DNA from: Paenibacillus sp. HB172176
GTDB taxonomy: Bacteria > Bacillota > Bacilli > Paenibacillales > Paenibacillaceae
Assembly (NCBI RefSeq): GCF_011947265.1
Contig: NZ_JAATHD010000005.1
Location: 244,751 to 302,321, forward strand
Direction: 5' to 3'
DNA length: 57,571 nucleotides
Part shown: in pieces, positions 42,029 to 52,186 of the stretch
How the letters are laid out: each line of letters starts with the position of its first letter
Position numbering within the stretch: the stretch's first letter is position 1
Position numbers and translations under genes: made by a program
The notes under the pieces: generated by a model
Told to the model about the DNA's origin: nothing
What the model saw: the letters and a program-made list of their open reading frames with translations, nothing else
Databases searched by the model: none

Positions 42029-44278
42029 ATGAACAAAAGCTGGTTTTATCGCACGCTTCTTTCGTATTTGCCCATATTTTTCATGACCACTTCAATCCTC
42101 ATACTCCTGGCCTTTCTGGCGATGAATCAGATGAATCGCAGCGCGATTACGAAGTCGAATGAAATATCTGCCAGACAGACGGCTGCGATGTTTGACAATA
42201 CCTTGCACGCCATTGACCGCTTAATGCTAAAAGAAATCGAACATTCGGAGGCGATAGCAAGGTTCTTCGATATCAGTTATCGTTCCGATTCATATCTCTC
42301 CGTATTCGGAGCCTCCGAGATGATCAGTTCGATGATTGCCAATGAATCTATTATTGATTCCATTTATTTCTATCGAAATGCCGATCGAGCTGTGCTGACG
42401 CCGAAGGGCGTGCTTAAATTCGATCAATTCGGAGACAATCCATTTGTCTCGCAAGTGCTGAATGAAGAGATTCTAACTTACAAATGGACGGGAATTAGAA
42501 GTTTTCAGGAATTTATAGACGACGGTGAAAGGAGGCAGGTCGTCAGCCTTGTCAGAAAAGTGCCTTTGCTTAGTGGAAGCGACGGGTTAATCGTAACTAA
42601 TGTAAGCGTGGATTCTCTTAATCGATTGGTTAAGGAAATGAGCTATGCCCAATTCGGTTTCATTTATGTGTATGATCAAAGCGACCAATTGCTAATCCGA
42701 TATTCGGAGGAGCTCGACAGCCTGGAAGAGTCCCGTTTGGATTCAAGCGGGACTCCGTTAAGTCGTTTCCGGTCGAGCTATACAGGATGGGAGTTTAGGA
42801 GCGGAATCCAAACGGAATCATGGCTGAATTGGATGTATTCGCTTTCTTCATTTTGGATCCTGTTCGGTATATTGACCGTGATCGCGGGCTTCGTATGGAT
42901 AATCGCGGCAACCAGGCGCAATTATAAACCGATTGAATCCATTTTGGGACGTATACATTCGTTTTCGCAGATAAATATGAAAACGCTCCTGGATCGAGGG
43001 GAAGATGATGAGCTTAAATTCATCGAAAGCTCTGTAGAAAGTTTAATGGAACAGACGACCAAGTACCAAAAACTGCATGAAGACGATTTGATTTTCAGAA
43101 GACGGTATTTCTTTCAAGAAGTAATGGAAGGAGCGCGTTCTATTACGGACATGGAGTGGAAAAACCAGTCCGGGGAGTTAGGGTTGGCGCATGAATTTAT
43201 TCAAATGGCCGTTTTTGTTGTGGAAATTGACAAGTATGCTGAATTCTGCGAAATCTATTCGAACAAAGACCAGTATCTGTTGAAATTCGTTGTAAGCAGC
43301 GTCGTGAACGAAGTGACCGAGCAACGGGAATGCCATGCATGGAGGGAATGGATTGCCCATGATCAGCTTGGGGTACTTGTTCTATTCCAGCAGGATGTTA
43401 AAGATGGGTATAATTCCGCGACGGATCTATGCCGATTTTTAAAACATTGGGTAGAAGAGAACTTGAATTTCACCGTCACAATCGGAATTGGTTCGAATGT
43501 GCTGCAAATTGCCGATCTTCCCATTTCCTTTGATGAGGCCATTGACGTTCTTCGCTTCAAATCCTCGCTTGGAAGCAACAAAGTACTGCTGCACGAGGAA
43601 TTAAGCCGGAAGCCGAGAGGAGAAGCTTACTCATGCTTGAAGCTAATCGATTCAATTGTGCAAGCGTTTAGTGCTGGAGATGCGTGGGAAGACAAGTTCG
43701 ACGAATGGTTTCACGCGTTGGAAGCCAAAATGTATTCTTTCGAGGAAATCGTTAATCAAATGAACTACATGATGTACGGCTTTGATCGGAAATTCCAGCG
43801 GCTTTCGACTGAATACATTGAATTGTGGAAAGAGGCTTTGCCTTCCTTGGAGCACAATATTGGCAAGATTGAAAGCATTACGGTCTTGAAAAAACAATGC
43901 GTGGAAATATTGAGGAAGCTTGCGGAGCAGATGGAAGGATTAAGAGGGGAACGAACAAATTACAGCATGATTATGGAGGTCAAGCAATGTTTGGAGCGAG
44001 AATACAGCAATTCGGAGCTTTCGCTCAATCAAATAAGCGATCGGTTCAGCCTTCATCCTTCTTATCTGAGCAGAATCTTTAAGGAGGAGACGGGTGAGAA
44101 TTTCATCGAATGCTTGCTGAATATCCGGATGGAGCACGCCAGAAGGCTGTTGAAGGAAAGCGAACTGTCAATTCAAGGCGTGGCTAATAAAGTTGGATAT
44201 TTGCGTTCCATCTCGTTTATTAGAGTATTCAAGAAGGTCAACGGCATGACGCCGGGCGATTACCGCAAAGAAAGCTGA
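42029..44278 (+). CDS. Membrane-bound AraC-family regulator with extracellular sensor
   Basis: 749 residues. Membrane helix about 12-32, extracellular dCache-like sensor about 35-270 (SIYF YRNAD region; GLIVTNVSVDSLNRLV), second helix about 273-296 (WILFGILTVIAGFVWIIAA), cytosolic linker with a degenerate cyclase-like region (about 370-510), and a C-terminal AraC DNA-binding domain (about 652-749; LSLNQISDRFSLHPSYLSRIF; IQGVANKVGYLRSISFIRVF). This one-component design is typical of regulators next to polysaccharide loci in Paenibacillus. It lies directly upstream of the second importer and the lyase genes, which it probably controls. Confidence 0.9.
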   Translation: MNKSWFYRTLLSYLPIFFMTTSILILLAFLAMNQMNRSAITKSNEISARQTAAMFDNTLHAIDRLMLKEIEHSEAIARFFDISYRSDSYLSVFGASEMISSMIANESIIDSIYFYRNADRAVLTPKGVLKFDQFGDNPFVSQVLNEEILTYKWTGIRSFQEFIDDGERRQVVSLVRKVPLLSGSDGLIVTNVSVDSLNRLVKEMSYAQFGFIYVYDQSDQLLIRYSEELDSLEESRLDSSGTPLSRFRSSYTGWEFRSGIQTESWLNWMYSLSSFWILFGILTVIAGFVWIIAATRRNYKPIESILGRIHSFSQINMKTLLDRGEDDELKFIESSVESLMEQTTKYQKLHEDDLIFRRRYFFQEVMEGARSITDMEWKNQSGELGLAHEFIQMAVFVVEIDKYAEFCEIYSNKDQYLLKFVVSSVVNEVTEQRECHAWREWIAHDQLGVLVLFQQDVKDGYNSATDLCRFLKHWVEENLNFTVTIGIGSNVLQIADLPISFDEAIDVLRFKSSLGSNKVLLHEELSRKPRGEAYSCLKLIDSIVQAFSAGDAWEDKFDEWFHALEAKMYSFEEIVNQMNYMMYGFDRKFQRLSTEYIELWKEALPSLEHNIGKIESITVLKKQCVEILRKLAEQMEGLRGERTNYSMIMEVKQCLEREYSNSELSLNQISDRFSLHPSYLSRIFKEETGENFIECLLNIRMEHARRLLKESELSIQGVANKVGYLRSISFIRVFKKVNGMTPGDYRKES

Positions 44279-44378
44279 GATATAAGTTAGAGAGCAGCGG
44301 CGCCCTTTTTTTCCTTTGAAGGCGAGTCAAGCAATCAATCAAAGCACATCAATCAGAAATGGTTTACTTCCTATCAGC

Positions 44379-44422
44379 CCGCTGGCGGCAACCCTCTTAA
44401 TGGTTGCCGCCAGCGGCTTTTT
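44379..44422 (+). terminator. Strong rho-independent terminator
   Basis: CCGCTGGCGGCAACC (44379-44393) pairs perfectly with GGTTGCCGCCAGCGG (44402-44416), loop 8 nt, then T5. It separates the regulator from the importer operon. Confidence 0.92.
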
Positions 44423-44537
44423 GTATGTCAATCAAAAGCGGTTTACGGGGTAAATTCATGGTTATTGCCGCGAGATTTGATCTCCAGTACAGTGAATGTA
44501 GCTTCAGAACACATTCCATGATTACAAGAGGTGAACC

Positions 44538-45446
44538 ATGTCAACCCTAAGCGCACGAAGAAAATTCAAGCAAAATGTTCCATTGTTTATGATGCTCATC
44601 CCTGTCTTGGCGTTTTATATTATTTTCAAATATTTGCCTATGGCCGGATTAGTTATCGCTTTCAAAAATTATAATTTTACAGACGGTATCCTTCACAGCC
44701 CATGGACGGGCTTTGATTATTTCGAATGGATATTCACGAACTCGCAAACGCTGGCCATTATTCGCAACACCCTGATACTTAGTCTATTGACAGTCGTTGT
44801 GAGCTTCCCATTTCCAATTCTACTTGCCATTCTGTTAAATGAAGCAAGAAAGATGTGGTTCAAGCGGGCCGTGCAAACCCTGGTTTATTTGCCCCACTTT
44901 TTCTCATGGGTCATTGTCGGCGGAATTATCGTGACGATCTTCTCCCAGCAGTCCGGTGTCATTAATCATGCATTCGAAGGATGGCGCGGCGAACCTTTTC
45001 CTTTTCTCTATGACGAAACAGCATGGATTGCCATCTTTCTCGGATCGGGGGTGTGGAAGGAGGCCGGCTTCAGCGCGATTATCTATTTGGCCGCATTGAG
45101 TACAATCGATACCAGTTTGTATGAGGCTTCCAGTCTGGACGGCGCAGGGAAGTTCAGGCAAATTTGGCATATCACATTACCAGGCATCCGATCGACAATC
45201 ATCTTATTGTTGATTCTCTCCATGGGGCAAGTCATGGAGGTTGGCTTTGATAAAGTGTTTGTGCTCCAGAATAACGCGGTGGCGAATGTCTCCGAAGTTA
45301 TTAGCACCTATATCTACAAGACGGGATTGCAGTCCGGACAATTCAGTCTGGCCTCGGCAATCGGCTTCTTCGAATCCTTTGTAGGCTTGGTGTTGATTGT
45401 AACGGCCAATCGAATTGCCCGGCGCTTTGATCAACAACTATGGTAA
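44538..45446 (+). CDS. Sugar ABC transporter permease (LplB type)
   Basis: 302 residues, six membrane helices. VPLFMMLIPVLAFYIIFKYLP and MAGLVIAFKNYNF at the start; EAA loop DTSLYEASSLDGAGKFRQIW followed by HITLPGIRS. AGAGGTGAACC precedes the ATG. First gene of the polysaccharide operon after the AraC regulator; the second permease begins 9 nt after its stop. Confidence 0.92.
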   Translation: MSTLSARRKFKQNVPLFMMLIPVLAFYIIFKYLPMAGLVIAFKNYNFTDGILHSPWTGFDYFEWIFTNSQTLAIIRNTLILSLLTVVVSFPFPILLAILLNEARKMWFKRAVQTLVYLPHFFSWVIVGGIIVTIFSQQSGVINHAFEGWRGEPFPFLYDETAWIAIFLGSGVWKEAGFSAIIYLAALSTIDTSLYEASSLDGAGKFRQIWHITLPGIRSTIILLLILSMGQVMEVGFDKVFVLQNNAVANVSEVISTYIYKTGLQSGQFSLASAIGFFESFVGLVLIVTANRIARRFDQQLW

Positions 45447-45455
45447 GGGGGTTAA

Positions 45456-46334
45456 GTGTTGAAAACGACTGTCAGTGAAAAAATGTTTTATGGTTTCAAT
45501 TATGCCATATTGACGATCGCGGCGTTATCCTGCTTGTTGCCGCTGCTTCATATTATTGCGTTGTCGCTTAGCGATTCGCATTCGATTATGTCCGGTTTCG
45601 TATCGCTATGGCCAATGAATCCAACGGTGGAGTCTTATACTTTGATGCTTGAAGGAACTCGTGTTGTAGAAGGCTTCAAGAACAGCGTGACGATTACGAT
45701 TGTGGGGAGCTTCCTCAGCATGTCCTTTACGATTATGGCCGCTTACCCGCTTTCGAGGGTGTATTGTTATGCGCGAAGCCAATTGACATTCTTCATTGTG
45801 TTCACCATGCTATTTAACGGCGGCATCATCCCTATGTTTCTGGTGCTTAAAGCGCTTGGGTTGATCAACTCTTACGGGGCGATCTGGCTGCCGGGCTTGA
45901 TCAGCACCTTTAATATGCTGGTTATGCGGACCTTCTTTCAAAATATACCGGATGAGCTCGATGATGCCGCGCGCATAGACGGCTGCGGCGAATGGCGCTT
46001 GCTGTTAAGCATCTATTTGCCATTGTCAAAGCCTGTACTCGCAACGCTTACGTTATTCTACGCCGTAGGCTTCTGGAATGCATTTATGAATGTGCTCATT
46101 TTCATCAATGACACCAAGCTGCAAAATTTAACCGTTATCGTGCAACAAATGGTGCAAAATCAATCGTTGCTGCAAGAGATGATCAGTCTTCAGCCGGAGG
46201 ATATCGCATCGGTTACGCCGGAGGGCATTAAGGCGGCTGGCATTATGGTTATGATCGTGCCTATGCTAATCGTCTATCCATTCCTGCAGAAATACTTTGT
46301 CAAAGGCGTGCTGATCGGTTCGGTCAAAGGATAG
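45456..46334 (+). CDS. Sugar ABC transporter permease (LplC type)
   Basis: 292 residues from GTG 45456 (an adjacent TTG is also possible), with AAGGGGG upstream. Six membrane helices; EAA loop PDELDDAARIDGCGEWRLLL; C-terminal FVKGVLIGSVKG, the LplC signature. It forms the channel with the gene before it. Confidence 0.92.
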   Translation: MLKTTVSEKMFYGFNYAILTIAALSCLLPLLHIIALSLSDSHSIMSGFVSLWPMNPTVESYTLMLEGTRVVEGFKNSVTITIVGSFLSMSFTIMAAYPLSRVYCYARSQLTFFIVFTMLFNGGIIPMFLVLKALGLINSYGAIWLPGLISTFNMLVMRTFFQNIPDELDDAARIDGCGEWRLLLSIYLPLSKPVLATLTLFYAVGFWNAFMNVLIFINDTKLQNLTVIVQQMVQNQSLLQEMISLQPEDIASVTPEGIKAAGIMVMIVPMLIVYPFLQKYFVKGVLIGSVKG

Positions 46335-46444
46335 CGCGCAAGGCCCTAAGGGAGGTGGTGCCAGAGAATAATCGGTAAGATAGATATGTAGCGACAGGAT
46401 TAGGGAGAACATGATTGCAAAGATGATAAATTGGGAGGTTGAAC

Positions 46445-48136
46445 ATGGACGGAAGATGGAAAAAGACAGTGTCCATTTTGGGGATAGCTATGGTGAGTGC
46501 GATTGTTGTTCTTGCGGGTTGCTCGAATGACAATTCAAACGGAAGCGCTCCCACAAATGAAGAGAACAACAGCGGAGCCAATGGTCAGCAGGAAGAACAG
46601 ACAAAGCATGAAATTTCGGTATCCATTTATGATCGCGGCAATGTTCCCTCTGAAGAAGGGACGATTGAGGACAATCGCTGGACGGAATGGCTTGTCGAGA
46701 ACAGCGGTATCGATGCGTCATTCGTTGCCATTCCGCGCAGCAATCCCGCAGAGAAATTGAATACATTGTTTGCTTCCGGCAGTGCGCCGGATGTAATTTT
46801 TGAATTTAACGCGACAATTCGGAATCAATTGTACAATCAGAAGCAACTGATGCCGCTAGACGATTTAATTGAGCAGAACAGCTCAGAATACAAGGAATTC
46901 CTTAATAAATACCCAATTATCAGAAAGTTGACAGCGAAGTCGGACGGACAAATGTATGAGTTCGGAAGAATTTCGGGTTTGAATCCTAATGTTGTGTTAA
47001 TGGTTCGAGAGGACTGGCTGGAAAAATTAAATCTGGATGCACCGGAAACAACCGATCAGTTTTTTGAGATCGCGAGAGCGTTTACCGAGGATGATCCTGA
47101 CGGAAATGGAGTAGGGGATACATTCGGAATGGCGCTTAGCTTTGCCAGCGGTATGGCTGTGGATCAAATGTTCGGCTCTTATCATGAAGCAACCGGCGAT
47201 TCTACATGGGTGATCGAGAACGACAAATTGGTCCGACAATGGGACAGAATTCAAGCAGCGATGGCTTTTGAGAAAAAATTGTACGAGGCAGGCATAGTCG
47301 ATAAAGATTTTATCGCCGACAAAAATGGAGATAAATCAAAACAAGACTTTATTACAGGAAAGCTGGGCATGATCGGGATGGCCGGAGGATCCGGAGCTGC
47401 CGGTCTGCAGGCATATGAGTCGCTTAAACAAAACGATCCCGACGCGAAGGTCATCATTATACCTTTGCCCGAAAGTGAATTTGGAAGCTTTACTGCCAAT
47501 GTGACGCCTCCCGTACAGACAACGGGAATCGTAAATGCTCGTGCGGAGGATCCTGTCGGCGTTATGAAGTATGTGGACTTTTTGGTTAAGCAGGATACGC
47601 AAAAAACACTTGCTTACGGATTCCAAGGCACGCATTGGAGTCAGGGAACGAACGGCTGCCCGAAGGCGATTGATGAAGCAAAGAATAAACAGGAGCTGTC
47701 ATGGAACATTGATTTTTCGATGCTGTCATCTCCAGGTCTTGATGCATGCTCTTCCTTCAAGAATAGTCTGAATCCGACCGATCCGCTAGAACAAGAGTTT
47801 ATTGGGTTGATTGATGCCGCGGAGGAAGCCTATATTTCGCCTGATCGCCCGATTCCGCTGTTTACGCATCAGGTTTATTTCCCGGCGATGCCAGAGGATA
47901 TCGATCAAATTCGTAAAAGCGCAGAGCCCAATATGTTTGGCAACATTTACACCAAAGCTGTAATTGGCGGATCAAAGTACAGCGTTGAGCAAGCCATGCA
48001 GGATATGCAAACCGCTTGGAAACAGGCGGGAGGAGAGAAAGTGGACGAATGGTTCGACAACTGGTACCAGGAAAATAAGGAGACTGCCGTGTTGACCAAA
48101 GATATCTATGAATTGAATGAAGCGCTGAAACAATAG
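46445..48136 (+). CDS. Extracellular sugar-binding lipoprotein (LplA type)
   Basis: 563 residues from ATG 46445 (GGGAGG 6 nt upstream; a TTG at 46439 lies within the site). Lipobox VVLAGC. Solute-binding fold with NPNVVLMVREDWLEKLNLDA and EDDPDGNGVGDTFGMALS. Receptor for the importer of this locus, likely for unsaturated oligosaccharides released by the lyase encoded next. An 11-bp hairpin follows the gene and may raise its transcript level compared with the downstream enzymes. Confidence 0.9.
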   Translation: MDGRWKKTVSILGIAMVSAIVVLAGCSNDNSNGSAPTNEENNSGANGQQEEQTKHEISVSIYDRGNVPSEEGTIEDNRWTEWLVENSGIDASFVAIPRSNPAEKLNTLFASGSAPDVIFEFNATIRNQLYNQKQLMPLDDLIEQNSSEYKEFLNKYPIIRKLTAKSDGQMYEFGRISGLNPNVVLMVREDWLEKLNLDAPETTDQFFEIARAFTEDDPDGNGVGDTFGMALSFASGMAVDQMFGSYHEATGDSTWVIENDKLVRQWDRIQAAMAFEKKLYEAGIVDKDFIADKNGDKSKQDFITGKLGMIGMAGGSGAAGLQAYESLKQNDPDAKVIIIPLPESEFGSFTANVTPPVQTTGIVNARAEDPVGVMKYVDFLVKQDTQKTLAYGFQGTHWSQGTNGCPKAIDEAKNKQELSWNIDFSMLSSPGLDACSSFKNSLNPTDPLEQEFIGLIDAAEEAYISPDRPIPLFTHQVYFPAMPEDIDQIRKSAEPNMFGNIYTKAVIGGSKYSVEQAMQDMQTAWKQAGGEKVDEWFDNWYQENKETAVLTKDIYELNEALKQ

Positions 48137-48150
48137 GCTGCGGCAGGCGA

Positions 48151-48187
48151 GAGGAAGTTACAGATTAGATTCACTAGTAACTTCCTC
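48151..48187 (+). other. Intercistronic stem-loop between binding protein and lyase
   Basis: GAGGAAGTTAC (48151-48161) pairs perfectly with GTAACTTCCTC (48177-48187) around a 15-nt loop. There is no T-run, so it looks like an RNA-stabilising or processing element rather than a full terminator. Confidence 0.6.
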
Positions 48188-48223
48188 CCATCGTTTCATA
48201 TTCATGGAGAAGGGGCGAAGGTT

Positions 48224-51200
48224 ATGGGAGCTTTAAAGAAATCGAAAAGTAGGATATTTGTTCTGCTGGCCATGTTGATTGTTTTATGCAGCATGAATAC
48301 CTTTCAAGCAACAGCGTTTTCGGATAATAGCAATATGACCGATGAGGACTTCTTTGGTGCTTGGAACGACTCGGAATCCGCTTGGACGACTGAGGGGAAG
48401 CTCGACTACGCCTTTAGCCCAAGCCTGTCAAGTGTTGAAAATTACGTCAAGCAAGGTGATTATAGCGGTGCCGGAACAGCATTACTCGAATATTTTGTAA
48501 ACCGAACCTCTATCGCAGTTCAACCTTTCAGCAGCGAAAAAAGAAATAGCGACACTGCAAATCTATTATTGGATGATGTGTTCACCTCTGATGGCGAATA
48601 TTATCTGGATACTTTCACCGTGAATGATCTTTATCAAACCATTGATATATCGATTACGGATGCGGTTAAGGCGGCAATGGATGAAAATAAACAATTGACC
48701 CTTATTCTGATGGGCAGGAATAAAACAGGATCTGCCGCTACGTTCTACAGCAGGGAGCAGAGCGGCAACAAGCCGCAATTGGAAGTGACAACAGGGGGAA
48801 ATACGTATAGCTTGACGGCAGTCAAGGATACTTATATTCAACCTGATGCCTATGGCGATACAAATTTCGGTACAAGTCAACAATTGATTGTGAAGGATTC
48901 AGGCGAGCCTTTTGACAGCCTTACCCGCAGAACGTATATTCAGTTTGATTTAAGCAGCTTGGCAGAAATTCCTGTCAGTGCGACTTTAAAGCTATATGGC
49001 CGGAATGCCTCTCAAACGGGAAATATGGATATCATGCTTTACAGGATTGCCGATACAGCATGGAACGAAACGACGATGTCCTGGAACAGCACCTTTGGGA
49101 ACACGTTCTCCTGGCAAGGAGCCATCGCAAGCACGGATTGGGCTCAGCCTTTGACGGGAGCTGCGGCGTCATGGAAAAATATTATGTCGCGCTTTCAATT
49201 TGCTCCCCTATTGATTAACGAATACCAAGCGACAAGCGACGAGAGCTATGCTAGCAAATTAATCAGCCTTATACTTGATTTTATTACAGACCAAGGCAAT
49301 TCGGATCCCGGTTATTTCTCCAGAATCGATCCGGGCATTCGATCGGTTTTCTGGATAAGAGCTTACGATGCATTGCTGGACAGCGCTTCAATCGACGCTC
49401 CGGCAAATACGGCTATGCTGAAATATATGTGGCAGATGGCAAACCATTTATATAACCCGGATAACTATGATACGTTCTCCAACTTCGGAGTTTTACAGAC
49501 TCGAGGTCTCTACTTTCCAGCTGTTTATTTTCCGGAATTTAAAGATTCGGCCAACTGGCTTTCTACCGCCAATGCTAGATTCGACGGTTTGATAAAGACA
49601 TTAAATTATATTGATGGCTCCTATTCGGAGGATAATTCGCAGTATAATATCGTCACGATTAACACCCTCATGGACAGTAAAAAAATGGGGGACTTGAATA
49701 ACAAAGCATTCGGTGAAACGTTCAACCTTGGTCTGGAACGAATGGGGCGTTACACTATGAATCTTCTGTTCCCGAACGGATACAACCCGCAGTACGGGGA
49801 TGCGGATTACGTGAATAACCGGCCGGTTGTGCTTGATATTGGCAATACTTACGACAATGAGGAGTTGATTTATTATGGCAGCAACGGCGTAAGCGGCACA
49901 ATGCCAGCTTCAACCTCCATATTTTATCCCGAATCCAACCTTGCGATAATGCGATCGGATTGGACGGAAGACGCATTGTATATGCACGTTAACAATAATC
50001 ATGGCGTACATGCGCATTCCGATCTTCTTAGCGTTATTGCCTATGCCTATGGACAGCCGCTGCTAATCGATCCGGGCCGATTCACCTATTCGACCGAATC
50101 CCCCATCGTGCAATGGCTGAGGCTTTCGCCGGAAGCGCATAACACGATCGAGATTAATGATAGCAACGGAAATGCAAGCTTGGAAAAACAAGTGGATTCC
50201 TGGGCAAGCAATGGGAATTATGATTTTTTCGAAGCAAACCAAGAGGCCTATCCAGGCTTTAATCATCAAAGAAGCGTGTTGTTCATCCATTCAAAATATT
50301 GGATTGTTTCCGATTACATCACTTCGAGCACAGGTACGAATAAGTACGAACAGACCTGGCACTTGCTGCCGGAAGCTAATGTGACGTTGGACGGAACAAC
50401 AAAGAAAGCACAAAGCCAATTCGAGGGGAGCGCCAATATTCAAATCGTTCCGGCGGATCCTGCTTCTCTGACAGCATCGTTAAGGGACGGCTACTATTCC
50501 GAGAGATACCAGAATGTATCCGACGCCCCGTTCGTATCCTATGTTAAAAATGCTAGCGGCAACGTTACTTACGACACCGTATTGTATCCTACCGAATCCG
50601 GGGATACCGATCGAAATGTGGAGGTAACACGGCTTTCTACGGGAGCTCCCGCCACAACGGCTACAGGGCTCAAGATCGACTTGAATTCCGGACATAATGG
50701 AGACATTGGGTATTATTACTTGTCTCATGAACAAAAACCGTCTGTGGAAAGAAGCTTCGATATCTACCATTACGATGGGAAAATGGCTTATGTGGAAACG
50801 GATCATATGGGAAGTATTCGCAACGCTTCAATTAAAGCGGGAAGATCATTGAAGAAAAATGGCATGCCTCTCATTGACTCTTCGTTGGAGATTTCCGACA
50901 TGGGGGTCGTGTGGAACGGCTCAACGCTTGAAATTACCGGCACGGATTTAAAGGCAGATTCGGATAGCGCTACGGCTATTGCCCTATACGCTCCCTCGGT
51001 AACCTCTGTACAACTGAATGGAACTGCTGTGCCGTTCTCAGTAGATGGCGACTATATTTATGCCGTTCGCCCGTCTAAAGTCAGTTTCAACTCTAAAACG
51101 GATTATTCATCTGTGCAAGGAGCAAACGGGTGGTCCTACTTGTCCTATGACGGCGCGAACGTTTCCGAGCTTGAGTATGAAGCTTCATTGGACCGTTGGG

Positions 51201-52141
51201 AACAGCCTGGCGGCGTACATCCATATGTAAGCGACATCTTGCAAACAACGGGATCTTCCAGGGATTCAATACGAAGATGGACAGCGCCGGCTGACGGTGT
51301 GATTCAGATGAAAAGCAGCGTGAAAGGTCATCCCGGTTATACGTCCGGAGACGGAAGAAATGTAAAAATAATAAAAAATGGAACGACAAATGTATGGCCG
51401 GAATCGGGATGGGAATTTATATCGGGCAGCGACACGACAGGATATGAAATGGATGAGATTCTGGAAGTCAGCGCTGGAGATACGATTGAAATGATTGCGA
51501 ACAATTTCGACACTGCTTCGGCCGATCATCTCATATGGGAGACAAATATTGATCTTTATCCTGGGGCATCCTTGCTCTACGATGGCTTTCAAGACGGGGA
51601 CAGCTATGGATGGACGCCTCTGCATGCATCGAGATGGACAGTGGGCAGCGATGGAGACGACTACTTCTACGCATTGAATACGACGGACTATTCCAATCAA
51701 AGCGGGAACAGACTTGGAGAATACGCATTGCTGGACGGCTCTGTTTCCGACAACTTCATCATTAATCTTAAGGCGAGAATGGGTGACGATGTAACCGTAA
51801 ATGCTGAAGCCGATTTTGCCGTTGTGTTTCATTATCAAGATGCGGACAACTATTATTATTTGTCGATGAATAATGATAAAGGCAAGACGCAGCTTTTTAA
51901 AGTGAAGAGCGGCGCCGGACAGCTCATTGCCGATTCGGATGGCTTTACCGATTGGATAACGGATAACGAATTCCATAGCATTTCCATAGAGGGGGATGAA
52001 AATGGCAAGATTGTCGTCTATTTCGACAATCAAGTTGTGTTGAGGGCAACAGATAAAACGTTTGCCGGCGGTCAAATCGGAGTCGGTTCCTATAACGACA
52101 GCGCTTATTTTGATGACATTGCAGTTATTAATGTGAAGTAG
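48224..52141 (+). CDS. Giant secreted heparinase II/III-type polysaccharide lyase
   Basis: 1305 residues. Signal peptide (RIFVLLAMLIVLCSMNTFQA). Order: a DNRLRE-type beta domain split around residues 100-300 (TYIQPDAYGDTNFGTSQQL; RRTYIQFDLSSL; DTAWNETTMSWN), an alpha-toroid (about 325-540; IDPGIRSVFWIRAYDALL), a heparinase II/III beta-sandwich (about 560-760) with HGVHAHSDLLSVIAYAYG and LLIDPGRFTY (about 590-615) carrying the His/Asp and Tyr used by this class, and C-terminal beta domains, the last (about 1110-1305) concanavalin-like. It should cleave uronic acid-containing chains by beta-elimination; whether heparin-like, alginate or ulvan-like cannot be told. The sulfatase next to it favours a sulfated glycan. 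Confidence 0.85.
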   Translation: MGALKKSKSRIFVLLAMLIVLCSMNTFQATAFSDNSNMTDEDFFGAWNDSESAWTTEGKLDYAFSPSLSSVENYVKQGDYSGAGTALLEYFVNRTSIAVQPFSSEKRNSDTANLLLDDVFTSDGEYYLDTFTVNDLYQTIDISITDAVKAAMDENKQLTLILMGRNKTGSAATFYSREQSGNKPQLEVTTGGNTYSLTAVKDTYIQPDAYGDTNFGTSQQLIVKDSGEPFDSLTRRTYIQFDLSSLAEIPVSATLKLYGRNASQTGNMDIMLYRIADTAWNETTMSWNSTFGNTFSWQGAIASTDWAQPLTGAAASWKNIMSRFQFAPLLINEYQATSDESYASKLISLILDFITDQGNSDPGYFSRIDPGIRSVFWIRAYDALLDSASIDAPANTAMLKYMWQMANHLYNPDNYDTFSNFGVLQTRGLYFPAVYFPEFKDSANWLSTANARFDGLIKTLNYIDGSYSEDNSQYNIVTINTLMDSKKMGDLNNKAFGETFNLGLERMGRYTMNLLFPNGYNPQYGDADYVNNRPVVLDIGNTYDNEELIYYGSNGVSGTMPASTSIFYPESNLAIMRSDWTEDALYMHVNNNHGVHAHSDLLSVIAYAYGQPLLIDPGRFTYSTESPIVQWLRLSPEAHNTIEINDSNGNASLEKQVDSWASNGNYDFFEANQEAYPGFNHQRSVLFIHSKYWIVSDYITSSTGTNKYEQTWHLLPEANVTLDGTTKKAQSQFEGSANIQIVPADPASLTASLRDGYYSERYQNVSDAPFVSYVKNASGNVTYDTVLYPTESGDTDRNVEVTRLSTGAPATTATGLKIDLNSGHNGDIGYYYLSHEQKPSVERSFDIYHYDGKMAYVETDHMGSIRNASIKAGRSLKKNGMPLIDSSLEISDMGVVWNGSTLEITGTDLKADSDSATAIALYAPSVTSVQLNGTAVPFSVDGDYIYAVRPSKVSFNSKTDYSSVQGANGWSYLSYDGANVSELEYEASLDRWEQPGGVHPYVSDILQTTGSSRDSIRRWTAPADGVIQMKSSVKGHPGYTSGDGRNVKIIKNGTTNVWPESGWEFISGSDTTGYEMDEILEVSAGDTIEMIANNFDTASADHLIWETNIDLYPGASLLYDGFQDGDSYGWTPLHASRWTVGSDGDDYFYALNTTDYSNQSGNRLGEYALLDGSVSDNFIINLKARMGDDVTVNAEADFAVVFHYQDADNYYYLSMNNDKGKTQLFKVKSGAGQLIADSDGFTDWITDNEFHSISIEGDENGKIVVYFDNQVVLRATDKTFAGGQIGVGSYNDSAYFDDIAVINVK

Positions 52142-52186
52142 GGAAAGCAATTTCAAATCGAACAGGGCTGGAGAGGGATGAACGCC

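Noticed and set aside
44430..44450. Possible CcpA (cre) site near the importer operon
   Set aside because: Aligned to the cre consensus on both strands, too many of the fixed positions are wrong.
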